Counted from the stretch's first letter, positions 34,264 through 42,749 are shown. The stretch is DNA of 64,000 nt from CAVPDA01 sp963702495 (GCA_963702495.1 CAVPDA010000014.1:186001-250000); one strand, 5' to 3'. Program-made: numbers and translations. Notes: generated from the letters alone by a model not told the origin.

Positions 34264-35139
34264 ATGCCGCCGCTCCTCAAGCTGCTCCGCCCGCACCAGT
34301 GGATCAAGAACGGCTTCGTCTTTCTCGGGCTGCTGTTCGCCCACGCCTGGAACGACCCGGCGAAAGTGAAGCTGGCGCTGGGGGCGTTCGCCGCCTTCTG
34401 CCTCGTCTCCAGCGCCGTCTATGTCTTCAACGATCTGATCGACCGCGAGCAGGACCGGCTGCATCCGCGCAAGGCCGGTCGCCCGCTCGCCAGCGGCAGC
34501 GTGGGGGTGCCGGCGGCGCTGGCGCTGATGCTGCTGTGCGCCGCCGGCGGGCTCGCCATCGGCTACCTGCACGGCGGCCGGCAGCCGCTGATCTTCGTCG
34601 GCTACCTGGCGCTGAACGTGGCCTACACCCTGGGACTCAAGCACGTCGTCATTCTCGACGTGTTCCTCATCGCCGCCGGCTTCATGCTGCGCATCCTCGC
34701 CGGCACCACCGGCATCGGCATCGCGCCCTCCCACTGGCTGCTGTTGTGCGGCCTGCTGCTGACCCTGTTCCTCGGCTTCGCCAAGCGCCGCGCCGAGCTG
34801 AACGCCCTGGCCGATGATTCCAGCGGGCACCGCGCGGTGCTCGAGCACTACTCCGCGGCACTGCTGGACCAGATGATCACGGTGGCGAGCGCCGGCGTGC
34901 TGGTGGCCTACAGCCTGTACACGGTGGCGCCGGAAACCATCGCCCTGCATGGCACGAGCCGTCTGATCTACACCGTCCCCTTCGTGCTCTACGGCATGTT
35001 CCGCTACCTGTTCCTGCTGCACCGGCGCGGCGGCGGCGGCGATCCGGCGCTGGAGATCGTCACCGATGCGCACCTGCTGGCGGCCATGGCGGGCTGGCTC
35101 GCGACCACGCTCTGGCTGCTGCGCGGCGGCGCGGGCTAG
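34264..35139 (+). CDS. UbiA-family prenyltransferase, decaprenyl-phosphate phosphoribosyltransferase-like
   Basis: The 291-aa protein has about eight or nine membrane helices. The Asp-rich motif NDLIDREQDRLHPRKAGRPLASG follows the NDxxDxxxD pattern that binds prenyl (pyro)phosphate through Mg2+. The N-terminus LLKLLRPHQWIKNGFVFLGL is characteristic of the phosphoribosyl-transferring branch (DPPR synthase), not of ubiquinone-pathway UbiA. The second Asp motif is not obvious to me. The likely product is a polyprenyl-phosphoribose. It follows a PMT-type glycosyltransferase that would use such a lipid-linked donor, but no epimerase pair (DprE1/E2) lies nearby. Confidence 0.8.
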   Translation: MPPLLKLLRPHQWIKNGFVFLGLLFAHAWNDPAKVKLALGAFAAFCLVSSAVYVFNDLIDREQDRLHPRKAGRPLASGSVGVPAALALMLLCAAGGLAIGYLHGGRQPLIFVGYLALNVAYTLGLKHVVILDVFLIAAGFMLRILAGTTGIGIAPSHWLLLCGLLLTLFLGFAKRRAELNALADDSSGHRAVLEHYSAALLDQMITVASAGVLVAYSLYTVAPETIALHGTSRLIYTVPFVLYGMFRYLFLLHRRGGGGDPALEIVTDAHLLAAMAGWLATTLWLLRGGAG

Positions 35140-35144
35140 GCGCG

Positions 35145-35150
35145 TATAAT
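35145..35150 (+). promoter_or_regulatory. Candidate -10 box upstream of the cyclic-nucleotide-binding protein
   Basis: A perfect TATAAT lies 6 bp after the UbiA-family stop and 36 bp before ATG 35187. No matching -35 box is evident, so an activator may be needed. Confidence 0.35.
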
Positions 35151-35186
35151 CCTTCATCATTGTCGTTCCGCTCGTTCCGACTCCCC

Positions 35187-35693
35187 ATGCGCGACTATTT
35201 CCCCGGACTCATTCATCTCGGCGACGCGGTCCAGTTCATCGATCTGTTCGCCAACATCACCGACCGCGTCCGATTGTTCGAGGATTTCGAATACGACGAG
35301 GTGCGGCGGCTGGCGCAGCACATGCCCTGCTACCGCGCGGCGCGGGGAACGGTGCTCGTCGGCGAAGGACAGGACGGCGATTTCGGCCTGCTGGTCCTGC
35401 GCGGCCGCGTCGGCGTGCGCAAGCGCGATGCGGCAGGCCAGAGCAAGCGCATCGGCGAGATCGGCCCGGGCGGCACGCTGGGCGAGATGTCGATGATCGA
35501 CGGCCAGCCCCGGGCCGCCAGTTGCATCGTGGACGAGGAAGCGGAATTCGCGGTGCTCGATCGCGAGGAGCTGACGGCCATCGTCGCCGACGATCCGCGG
35601 CTGGGCATCAAGGTGCTGATCGAACTGGTGCAGCACCTCTCGGGCAAGCTGCGGGTGGCATCCAGCCGGCTGGCCGAAGCCCTGGCGGTGTAG
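35187..35693 (+). CDS. Cyclic-nucleotide-binding (cNMP/CAP-ED) domain protein without DNA-binding domain
   Basis: The 168-aa protein consists of one cNMP-binding beta-barrel with flanking helices. The phosphate-binding cassette is GEMSMIDGQPRAAS, with the Glu and Arg that contact cyclic nucleotides in the family. No helix-turn-helix follows, so it is not a CRP-type transcription factor by itself. It may be a stand-alone sensor or partner domain. Start ATG 35187 is preferred over TTG 35160, as a TATAAT lies at 35145-35150. The following two-component genes are in the same direction, 97 bp downstream. Confidence 0.8.
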   Translation: MRDYFPGLIHLGDAVQFIDLFANITDRVRLFEDFEYDEVRRLAQHMPCYRAARGTVLVGEGQDGDFGLLVLRGRVGVRKRDAAGQSKRIGEIGPGGTLGEMSMIDGQPRAASCIVDEEAEFAVLDREELTAIVADDPRLGIKVLIELVQHLSGKLRVASSRLAEALAV

Positions 35694-35790
35694 CGGCCGT
35701 TCCCCAGCGGCCGGTGCGTGTCGCAACGACGATGGGCGGCATTTCACGCAGGGTCGCGCCGCAAGGCCGCGGCATGAGGCGGCAGCCGAT

Positions 35791-36498
35791 GTGAAATCCC
35801 CATCCACCCTCAACATCCTCGTCGTCGAGGACAACCCGGACCTCGCCGCCAACATCGTCGATTACCTGGAGGAGCGCGGCCATACCGTGGATGCGGCGGC
35901 GGACGGCGTGACCGGCCTGCGCCTGGCGTCCGGCGGCGATTTCGATGTCATCGTGCTCGACCTGATGCTGCCGCGCATGGACGGTCTGACGTTGTGCCGC
36001 CGCCTGCGCAGCGAAGCGGTGCGGCCGACGCCGGTGCTGATCCTCACCGCCCGCGGCACGCTCGACGACAAGGTGGCGGGCTTCGACTGCGGCGCCGACG
36101 ATTACGTCGTCAAGCCCTTCGAACTGCGGGAGCTGGAACTGCGCCTGCAGGCGCTGGCGCGGCGCGCGCGCAGCGGCGGAGGATTGCAGAAGCTGACGGT
36201 CGGAGGTCTCGAATTCGACCTCGCCGCGCTGCGGGTACGGCGCGACGGCCGCGGCATCGAACTGCCGGCGATCGCGCTGCGCATCCTGGAGTTGTTGATG
36301 AAGCGCTCGCCGCAGGTGGTGTGGCGGCGCGAGATCGAGCAGGCGGTGTGGGGGGATACACCGCCGGACAGCGACGCGCTGCGGGTCCATATCCACACCC
36401 TGCGCACGGCGATCGACCCGCCGGGGCTGCCGCCGCTGCTGCGCACCGTCCGCGGCATCGGCTACAGCCTGGCGGAGGAGGGCGATGAACCCGCCTAG
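35791..36498 (+). CDS. OmpR-family response regulator
   Basis: The 235-aa protein has an N-terminal receiver domain: acidic pocket VVEDN, phospho-acceptor D57 in VLDLMLPRMDG, and a conserved Lys in VVKPFE. A C-terminal OmpR/PhoB winged helix follows (ending LRTVRGIGYSLAEEG). The start is GTG 35791, as no ATG fits the frame. The stop overlaps the kinase start by 14 bp, indicating a translationally coupled two-component pair. Its probable target is the nearby direct-repeat box at 37757-37773. Confidence 0.92.
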   Translation: MKSPSTLNILVVEDNPDLAANIVDYLEERGHTVDAAADGVTGLRLASGGDFDVIVLDLMLPRMDGLTLCRRLRSEAVRPTPVLILTARGTLDDKVAGFDCGADDYVVKPFELRELELRLQALARRARSGGGLQKLTVGGLEFDLAALRVRRDGRGIELPAIALRILELLMKRSPQVVWRREIEQAVWGDTPPDSDALRVHIHTLRTAIDPPGLPPLLRTVRGIGYSLAEEGDEPA

Positions 36499-37741
36499 CC
36501 TGCGCTACCGGGTCGCGGTGTTCTTCGCCGGCTTCGGTGCGGTCATCAGCCTGCTGCTCGCCGTCGTGGTGCTGGTTGCCGCCCACGACCTGAGCCAGCG
36601 CCTGATCGACGAGACCCTGACCACCGAACTGGACGATTACATCGCGCGCCGCGAACGCAATCCCAGGTCGCTGCCGCCGGCAAACGTGGTGCTGCACGGC
36701 TATGTGCAGCAGGGCGAGGATCGGGACATCCTGCCGGCCTATCTGCGCGACCTGCAGCCGGGGCGCCACGACCTGCAGGTGGGCGATCTGCCCTACCGGG
36801 TGGCGGTGGCCGACCGGCGCGGGGACCGCTACATCCTGCTCTACGACACCTCGCTGCAGCACCGGCGCGAGCAGCGCTTCGCCCTGCTGCTGGGGGTCAT
36901 CGTGCTGGCGGCGACCCTGCTTTCCGCGCTCGGCGGCTTCTGGCTGGCACGCGGGGTGATTGCGCCGGTGGCGAAGCTGGCGCTGGCGGTGCGGACGCGC
37001 GGCCCGGACGACTGGCTCAATCCGCTGGCGGACGACTTCGCGCGCGACGAGGTGGGCGAACTGGCGCGGGTGTTCGACCGCCAGATGGAGCGCATGCGTG
37101 CCTTCATCGAGCGCGAGCGCGCCTTCACCGCCGACATGAGCCACGAGCTGCGCACTTCCCTGGCCGTGATCCTGAGCGCTTCCGAGATGCTGCTGTCGGA
37201 CGAGACCCTGACCCAGAAGCAGCGCAACCGCGTCGCCCGCATCGATCGCGCCTCGCGCGACATGGCGGAGCTGGGCACGGCGCTGATGCTGATGGCGCGG
37301 GAGGAGAGCGCATTTGCCGGCGGCAGCGGCTGCGTCGTGGCCGCGGTGCTCGACGAGGCGGTGGAAAAGCACCGCTACCTGCTGCGCAACAAGCACGTGG
37401 CGATCGACCTGCACACCGATCCGGCGCTCGAACTGCAGGTGGACCGCAGCCTGTTCTACATCCTGGTCAGCAACCTCATCCGCAACGCCTTTTCCTACAC
37501 CGATGCAGGAACCGTCCGCATTCTTCAGGACGAGCGGCAGCTCGTCATCTCCGACACCGGCCGCGGCATTCCGGGCGATGCGGTGGACCACGTCTTCCTG
37601 CGCCATTTCAAGAGCGTGGCCAGCGACGGAGCCGGCATCGGGCTGTTTCTCGTGAAGCGCATCTGTGATCGCTACGGTTGGCGCATCCACCTCGACAGCC
37701 GGGAGAACCAGGGTACTTCGGTGACCGTGATGTTTCGCTGA
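36485..37741 (+). CDS. Sensor histidine kinase
   Basis: The 418-aa protein has a first membrane helix (residues about 10-35) and a periplasmic sensor loop of about 95 residues. A second helix (about 136-158) and a HAMP linker follow. The HisKA box DMSHELRTSLAV holds the phospho-acceptor H220. The HATPase domain has NLIRNAFSYTD, DTGRGIP and GAGIGLFLVKRI. It pairs with the overlapping OmpR-family regulator. The stimulus is unknown. The sensor loop is compact and basic, as in QseC/PmrB-like kinases, which agrees with the type of operator seen downstream. Confidence 0.9.
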   Translation: MNPPSLRYRVAVFFAGFGAVISLLLAVVVLVAAHDLSQRLIDETLTTELDDYIARRERNPRSLPPANVVLHGYVQQGEDRDILPAYLRDLQPGRHDLQVGDLPYRVAVADRRGDRYILLYDTSLQHRREQRFALLLGVIVLAATLLSALGGFWLARGVIAPVAKLALAVRTRGPDDWLNPLADDFARDEVGELARVFDRQMERMRAFIERERAFTADMSHELRTSLAVILSASEMLLSDETLTQKQRNRVARIDRASRDMAELGTALMLMAREESAFAGGSGCVVAAVLDEAVEKHRYLLRNKHVAIDLHTDPALELQVDRSLFYILVSNLIRNAFSYTDAGTVRILQDERQLVISDTGRGIPGDAVDHVFLRHFKSVASDGAGIGLFLVKRICDRYGWRIHLDSRENQGTSVTVMFR

Positions 37742-37756
37742 TCTGCACCTCCGGTT

Positions 37757-37773
37757 CTTAACGTTTTCCTAAC
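37757..37773. promoter_or_regulatory. Candidate OmpR/PmrA-type direct-repeat operator
   Basis: Two six-base half-sites, CTTAAC and CCTAAC, are separated by 5 bp (GTTTT). This matches the spacing and CTTAA core of PmrA/QseB-type boxes. It lies just after the kinase gene, about 11 bp before a -10-like TAGTCT, where such boxes usually replace the -35. It probably lets the adjacent regulator control the USP/TauE genes. Confidence 0.4.
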
Positions 37774-37812
37774 GCGCCGTCCGCTAGTCTCGCCGCCATC
37801 GACTTCATCCAG

Positions 37813-38448
37813 GTGAGCCACGGCACGCGCATACCGTGCCGGCTCAGGCGTATGGCTGCGGACAACACCTACTTCTCGCCCGCCGCGTTGGGCGCTGTGC
37901 CCGGCGTGCCGAAGGACCCGGCGTGCGGGGCGGAAGCCCCTCCTTTCCGGCCGGACGGCGTGCGGCGCGTGCTCGCCGTCATCGACCTCGCCGCGCGCGG
38001 CGAGGCGGTGGTCGGCCGTGCCCGCGACATCGCCGTGGACAGCCACGCCGATCTGCTGGCGGTGCATGTCATCGACAGCCGCGTGGTCTTCGAGTCGGAC
38101 GGGCCCTGCGGCTACCTTCTCGCCTCGGAGCGCTTTTCCCGGCGTACGCCGGCTGCGGCGCGCAGGCTCGAACTGCTGCTGGCGCGGAACAATGCGGCGT
38201 GGGCGGAATCGGCCGTCCTCTGCGGCGACACCAACACCGCGCTGACGGATCTCGTCGCGCGCTGGCGTCCGGACGTGGTGGTCGTCGATGCGCGCGAGGC
38301 CCGACATCCCAGCGTCGCGCTCGCCCTGGAGCGGGCCGGCAGGTCGACGCGCGTGCATCTGCTCGAGCGCACCGATGCCGGGGCCGCCGTGCCGCAGCGT
38401 CGCCGGGCCGGTGGCTGGTTGGCGGCAATGTTCAAGTTCTTCGCATGA
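37813..38448 (+). CDS. Universal-stress-like (UspA-fold) protein
   Basis: The protein is 211 aa from GTG 37813, or 198 aa from ATG 37852. The core (VRRVLAVIDLAARGEAVVGRARDIAVDSHADLLAVHVID ... WRPDVVVVDAR) follows the alternating strand/helix pattern of the UspA Rossmann-like fold. The ATP-binding G-2x-G-9x-G motif is not clear, so it may not bind ATP. It ends in a short amphipathic hydrophobic tail (WLAAMFKFFA). It is the first gene after the two-component pair and lies behind the candidate operator. The small membrane protein and TauE exporter follow, so a regulated operon is likely. Confidence 0.65.
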   Translation: MSHGTRIPCRLRRMAADNTYFSPAALGAVPGVPKDPACGAEAPPFRPDGVRRVLAVIDLAARGEAVVGRARDIAVDSHADLLAVHVIDSRVVFESDGPCGYLLASERFSRRTPAAARRLELLLARNNAAWAESAVLCGDTNTALTDLVARWRPDVVVVDAREARHPSVALALERAGRSTRVHLLERTDAGAAVPQRRRAGGWLAAMFKFFA

Positions 38449-38465
38449 ATCCAAGGGAGCGATCG

Positions 38466-38714
38466 ATGGCGGAACCTAGTGTTGAAGAGGGTGCAGGACA
38501 GATCATGAAGACTGTGGCACTGGGACTGGCAGCCCTGGTCCTGTACTGGCTGTTGTTTTCCTACGAGGGCTTGATCTTGAACGTTTCCGCCCGCGGCCAC
38601 TGGTATTTCCTGGTGCCCATCGCCATCGCCTTCCTCTTCTCCTTCGTGCATGGCGCCTTCACCTCCCGTTTCTGGGACGCGCTCGGCATCAAAGCCAGCG
38701 GCAGAAAAGGCTAG
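38466..38714 (+). CDS. Small two-helix membrane protein
   Basis: The 82-aa protein has two hydrophobic helices (about residues 15-33 and 44-66) joined by a short loop. Start ATG 38466 has a good GGGAG 8 bp upstream. It lies 17 bp after the USP-like gene and 4 bp before the TauE/SafE gene, so it is probably a partner or assembly factor of that transporter. No family recognised. Confidence 0.7.
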   Translation: MAEPSVEEGAGQIMKTVALGLAALVLYWLLFSYEGLILNVSARGHWYFLVPIAIAFLFSFVHGAFTSRFWDALGIKASGRKG

Positions 38715-38718
38715 GCCC

Positions 38719-39798
38719 ATGGACGCGAGCCTCGGTTTCATCCCGCTCGACGCGGCAGGCATGGCCTATCTGTTCCTGGTCGGCTTCGTCGGCGGCTTGG
38801 TGAGCGGCTTCATCGGTTCCGGCGGCGCCTTCGTGCTGACGCCGGCGATGATGAGCATGGGCGTGCCCGGCATCGTCGCCGTCGCCTCCAACATGTGCCA
38901 CAAGTTTCCCAAGGCGCTGGTGGGCGCCATCAAGCGGGCGAAATACGGCCAGGTGGATGTCAAGCTCGGCCTAGTCATGGGCGCCTCGGCGGAGGCCGGC
39001 GTGCTGGTGGGGGCCCACCTGCAGGAAGTCATCAAGCGCAGCTTCGGCGACGCCGGCTCCAACCTCTACGTCAGCGTCGCCTTCGTCATCGTGCTGGCGA
39101 TCGTCGGCGGCTACGTGCTGCGCGATGCGATCCGGATCCACCGCGCCGGCGACCAACACGCGGAGGAGAAGGTCGGGGCGCTGGCTCGCTTCGTCCAGTC
39201 GATCCACATCCCCGGCACCATGGTGTATTTCCCGAGCATCAAGGCGCGGGTGTCCTTCCTGGTCACGCTGCCGCTGGGCTTCGCCACCGGCATGCTGGCC
39301 GCCACCATCGCGGTCGGCGGCTTCGTCGGCGTGCCCTCCATGATGTACGTGCTGGGCGTTCCGTCCATGATGGCCTCCGCCACCGAGCTGGTGATCGCCT
39401 TCGTCATGGGGCTGGGCGGCACCATCAAGTTTGCCTGGAGCGGCTACGTGGACATCCGGCTGGCCATGATCATCCTCGCCGGCTCGCTGTTCGGCATCCA
39501 GCTCGGCGCCATCGGCACCACCTACGTCAAGCCCTACATGATCAAGGTGGTGATGGGCGTCATCATGGTCACCGTCCTGGTGTCCCGCGCCTTCGTGGTG
39601 CCGGTGTACCTGTCCCAGCTCGGGCTGATCTCCCCGCTGGGCGAGACCACCGCCGCGGTGCTGAAGAACGTGAGCTTCGGCATCATGATCCTCGCCCTGG
39701 TGCTGGGGGCCGGCATCGTGCTCAAGGCGCTGGTCAGCGGCATGCGCGAGCATCGGCGGCAGCACGAGCTTCTGGAAGATCCCCTGGGCGCGGAGTAG
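38719..39798 (+). CDS. TauE/SafE-family membrane exporter
   Basis: The 359-aa protein has about eight or nine membrane segments and the internal duplication of the TauE/SafE (sulfite/organosulfonate exporter) family. The first half has GGLVSGFIGSGGAFVLTPAM and the second FATGMLAATIAVGGFVGVPSMMYVLG. A soluble insert of about 60 residues separates the halves. The substrate cannot be told from sequence; sulfite, sulfonates or other anions are known for the family. Start ATG 38719 is chosen because the frame upstream overlaps the small membrane gene. It is the last gene of the probable regulated operon. Confidence 0.85.
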   Translation: MDASLGFIPLDAAGMAYLFLVGFVGGLVSGFIGSGGAFVLTPAMMSMGVPGIVAVASNMCHKFPKALVGAIKRAKYGQVDVKLGLVMGASAEAGVLVGAHLQEVIKRSFGDAGSNLYVSVAFVIVLAIVGGYVLRDAIRIHRAGDQHAEEKVGALARFVQSIHIPGTMVYFPSIKARVSFLVTLPLGFATGMLAATIAVGGFVGVPSMMYVLGVPSMMASATELVIAFVMGLGGTIKFAWSGYVDIRLAMIILAGSLFGIQLGAIGTTYVKPYMIKVVMGVIMVTVLVSRAFVVPVYLSQLGLISPLGETTAAVLKNVSFGIMILALVLGAGIVLKALVSGMREHRRQHELLEDPLGAE

Positions 39799-39810
39799 CG
39801 CGCCGCCAAC

Positions 39811-39836
39811 CGCCCCGCTGCTGTGTCGGCGGGGCG
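39811..39836. terminator. Candidate bidirectional terminator hairpin
   Basis: An 8-bp GC stem (CGCCCCGC paired with GCGGGGCG) has a 10-nt loop. It lies between the convergent TauE/SafE and adenosyltransferase genes. A second short palindrome (ACCGCCGGCGGT) follows. No clear T-run is present, so it is a weak prediction. Confidence 0.4.
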
Positions 39837-39878
39837 TGGACCGCCGGCGGTCTCAGCCACCGGCGCGCAACGCGTCGG

Positions 39879-40430
39879 TCAGCGGTTCCGGTCCTTCTGC
39901 CACAGCACGTCGCCGCGCCCCGCGGCGCGGTTGAGGATCCGTCCCAGCACGAACAGCAGATCCGACAGCCGGTTCAGATACTGGCGTCCGGCCTCCGATA
40001 CCTTCTCCTGCGCCGCCAGTGCCACCACCGCGCGCTCGGCGCGCCGGCACACCGTACGGCACAGATGTGCCAACGCGGCAGCGCGGCTGCCCCCCGGCAG
40101 GATGAATTCCTTGAGCGGTTCCAGATTCGCGTTGTAGGCGTCGATCGCCTGCTCCAGCCGAACCACCTGCGCGGCGGCGAGCAGGTTCATGCCTGGAATG
40201 GACATCTCGCCGCCGAGGTCGAACAGCTCATGCTGGATGCCGGTCAGCAACTCCTGCAGATCCTCGGGCAGTTCCTCCGTCAGCAGCAGGCCGACGCAGG
40301 AGTTCAGTTCGTCGACCTCGCCCAGGGCGGCGATGCGCAGGCTGTCCTTGGCGACGCGCGTGCCGTCGCCGAGGCCGGTGGTGCCCTGGTCGCCGGTGCG
40401 GGTGTAGATCTTGGAGAGGCGGTGTCCCAT
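39879..40430 (-). CDS. PduO-type cob(I)alamin adenosyltransferase
   Basis: The 183-aa protein makes adenosylcobalamin from ATP and cob(I)alamin. Family signatures are IYTRTGDQGTTGLGDGTRVAKD (ATP-binding N-terminus), GEVDELNS, and the C-terminal ARAAL/CRTVCRRAERAV-like segment followed by LNRLSDLLFVLGR. The length is normal for the family. Start ATG 40430 (MGHRLSKIYTR) begins exactly at the conserved N-terminus. An open frame continues upstream for 7.5 kb on this strand, but it is only a shadow of the SulP and DAB genes. No cobalamin riboswitch was seen. Confidence 0.92.
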   Translation of the reverse strand: MGHRLSKIYTRTGDQGTTGLGDGTRVAKDSLRIAALGEVDELNSCVGLLLTEELPEDLQELLTGIQHELFDLGGEMSIPGMNLLAAAQVVRLEQAIDAYNANLEPLKEFILPGGSRAAALAHLCRTVCRRAERAVVALAAQEKVSEAGRQYLNRLSDLLFVLGRILNRAAGRGDVLWQKDRNR

Positions 40431-40625
40431 TTCGATTGGTGTCAGGGGGGATGTCAGGCCGGCAATATACAACCCTGATTCGAGAATAAGAAATTTGTCT
40501 GGGAAATAATATAAGCCCCTGTTAATATTGTGGGATTTTTGGAGGGTCGGATAGCCTGCTATCCGATCGTGCCGGCGGCGCAATCCCGCCGACCGTTGCC
40601 GACCCATGCCCCGAGCCCGCGCCAA
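40431..40625. other. AT-rich divergent promoter region
   Basis: The 195 bp between the adenosyltransferase (minus) and SulP (plus) genes contain a strikingly A+T-rich block at about 40462-40545 (AATATA, AATAATATAA, TTAATATTG). The promoters of both genes should lie here. Several -10-like hexamers are present, but no spacing is convincing enough to pick one. Confidence 0.4.
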
Positions 40626-42749
40626 ATGACATCCAACCCGCTGCTGCAACGCCTGCTGCCCTTCCTGCGCTGGTGGCCGTACTCCGGCGTTTTCCTGCGC
40701 GCTGATTTCCTCGCCGGGCTGACTGTCGCCCTCGTGCTGGTGCCCCAGTCCATGGCCTATGCCCAGCTGGCCGGGCTGCCGCCGTACTACGGTCTCTATG
40801 CCGCCTTCCTGCCGGTGGTGGTGGCGGCGCTGTGGGGATCGTCGAACCAGCTGGGCACGGGGCCGGTGGCGGTGGTGTCGTTGCTCACGGCGTCCAGCCT
40901 CACGCCCCTGGCGGCGCCGGGATCCGAACAGTTCGTCGTTCTGGCGGTGATGCTGGCGCTGCTGGTGGGCTTGGTGCAGCTCGCGCTCGGGGCGTTCAAG
41001 CTCGGCGTCGTCGTCAATTTCCTGTCCCATCCGGTCATCGTCGGCTTCACCAATGCCGCTGCGCTGATCATCGGCCTGTCCCAGCTCAACAAGCTCATCG
41101 GCGTTCCCATGGGCCGCTCCGAGCATTTCATCAACGACATCTGGGGCGTCGTGAAGCAGGTCGGCGACACCCATCTGCCGACGCTGGCCATGGGTGCGGC
41201 CGCGATCGCCATCATGTGGCTGATCCGCAAGAAGGCGCCCAAGCTGCCCGGCGTGCTGATCGCGGTGGTACTGACCACGTTGGTGAGCTGGGCCATCGGC
41301 TTCGAGCGCAACAGCAAGGCCGGATTGGAGGCGATCATGGACCCGGAGGCGCAGGCGCTGCTGTCGGAGTTCGCCCGCACCGAGGGCCGCATCGAAGAAC
41401 TCAACGCCCAGATCGCGGCGAAGGTCGGCACCTTGAAGCAGGTGCAGAAGGAGAGCGGCGAATTGAGTCACGAGATCGTGACCACCAATTACGAGCTGGA
41501 ACTGCTCCGGCTGCAGTTGCGCGACCGGGAGACCGAGAACCGCAAGCGCAACCGCACCATCCGCAGCTTCGTCTTCGAGCGGGTGGCGGGCGCCGAGGGC
41601 GCGCCCGGGGCGTTCTACGCCGAGGGCAGGGTGCCCGCCGGCGCCCAGTCGGATGGACATCGCTGGCGCATCGCCCGCGCGAGCAAGGGCGAATTGAAGA
41701 TGACGGGCGGCGGCGAAGTCGTGGGCAAGATTCCCGAGGGCCTGCCGTCGTTCTCGCTGCCGAAGATGTCCTGGGACATGCTGGGCACGCTGTTGTCCAC
41801 CGCCATCGTGATTTCCCTGGTTGGTTTCATGGAGGCCATCTCCATCGCCAAGGCCATGGCCGCCAAGACCAAGCAGAAGATCGACCCCAACCAGGAACTG
41901 CTGGGCCAGGGGCTGGCCAACGTGGTGGGCGCGCTGAGCCAGTCCTTTCCCGTGTCCGGCTCCTTTTCGCGCTCCGCGGTCAACCTCAACGCCGGCGCCA
42001 TGACCGGGATGTCCTCGGTGTTCACGGGCCTGTTCGTGCTGCTGACGCTGCTGTTCCTGACGCCGCTGCTCTACCACCTGCCGCAGGCGGTGCTGGCGGC
42101 GGTGATCATCATGGCGGTGATCGGGCTGGTGAATTTCGAGGCCGTCAAGCACGCCTGGCAGGCGAGCCGGCACGACGGCATCGCCGCCATCGTCACCTTC
42201 GTGGCGACGCTGGCCTTCGCCCCCCATCTCGACAATGGGATACTGGTGGGGGCCGGCCTGGCGATCCTGCTCTATCTGCTGCGCACCATGAAGCCGCGCG
42301 TGGCGATCCTCGGCCGCTATACCGACGGCACCCTGCGCGACGCCGCGGTGCATGACCTGCCGGCCTCCGACGTGGTCACGGCGGTGCGCTTCGATGGCCG
42401 CCTCTATTTCGCCAATGTTTCCTACTTCGAGGATGCGATCCTGGAAGCGGTGGCGAACAATCCCAAGGCGGGCTGGCTGCTGGTGGTGGGCGACGGCATC
42501 AACGAGCTGGACGCGTCGGGCGAGGAAGTGATCCACCATGTGGTGGACCGGTTGCGCGGCAATGGCGTGACGGTCTTCTTCGCCGGCCTCAAGAAGCAGG
42601 TCATCGACGTCATGCGCGCCACCGGGCTGCTCGATCACCTGGGGGAGGGCAGCCTTTTCGCCACCGCCGACATGGCGCTCGACGCGATCTACGCTTCGGC
42701 GGCCGCCGCCGGGAAGGACGCCGACAAAGCCCTGCTGCCGCAGAAGTGA
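40626..42749 (+). CDS. SulP-family anion transporter with STAS domain and coiled-coil insertion
   Basis: The 707-aa protein has an N-terminal SulP core (PQSMAYAQLAGLPPYYGLYAAFLP, then FLSHPVIVGFTNAAALIIGLSQLNK) and a C-terminal STAS domain (about 560-690). About 125 extra residues (roughly 230-355) sit between membrane helices, just before the conserved GKIPEGLPSFSLP. They are strongly heptad-like (EELNAQIAAKVGTLKQVQ ...) and then beta-like. E. coli DauA has only a short loop here. SulP members carry sulfate, bicarbonate or dicarboxylates; position next to a DAB operon suggests bicarbonate. Start ATG 40626 is the first Met before the family N-terminus. It is 69 bp from the next gene and may be co-transcribed. 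Confidence 0.88.
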   Translation: MTSNPLLQRLLPFLRWWPYSGVFLRADFLAGLTVALVLVPQSMAYAQLAGLPPYYGLYAAFLPVVVAALWGSSNQLGTGPVAVVSLLTASSLTPLAAPGSEQFVVLAVMLALLVGLVQLALGAFKLGVVVNFLSHPVIVGFTNAAALIIGLSQLNKLIGVPMGRSEHFINDIWGVVKQVGDTHLPTLAMGAAAIAIMWLIRKKAPKLPGVLIAVVLTTLVSWAIGFERNSKAGLEAIMDPEAQALLSEFARTEGRIEELNAQIAAKVGTLKQVQKESGELSHEIVTTNYELELLRLQLRDRETENRKRNRTIRSFVFERVAGAEGAPGAFYAEGRVPAGAQSDGHRWRIARASKGELKMTGGGEVVGKIPEGLPSFSLPKMSWDMLGTLLSTAIVISLVGFMEAISIAKAMAAKTKQKIDPNQELLGQGLANVVGALSQSFPVSGSFSRSAVNLNAGAMTGMSSVFTGLFVLLTLLFLTPLLYHLPQAVLAAVIIMAVIGLVNFEAVKHAWQASRHDGIAAIVTFVATLAFAPHLDNGILVGAGLAILLYLLRTMKPRVAILGRYTDGTLRDAAVHDLPASDVVTAVRFDGRLYFANVSYFEDAILEAVANNPKAGWLLVVGDGINELDASGEEVIHHVVDRLRGNGVTVFFAGLKKQVIDVMRATGLLDHLGEGSLFATADMALDAIYASAAAAGKDADKALLPQK

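Noticed and set aside
40431..40625. Cobalamin riboswitch ahead of the adenosyltransferase gene
   Set aside because: The region is A+T-rich and I could not find a B12-box-like element or the expected set of paired arms.
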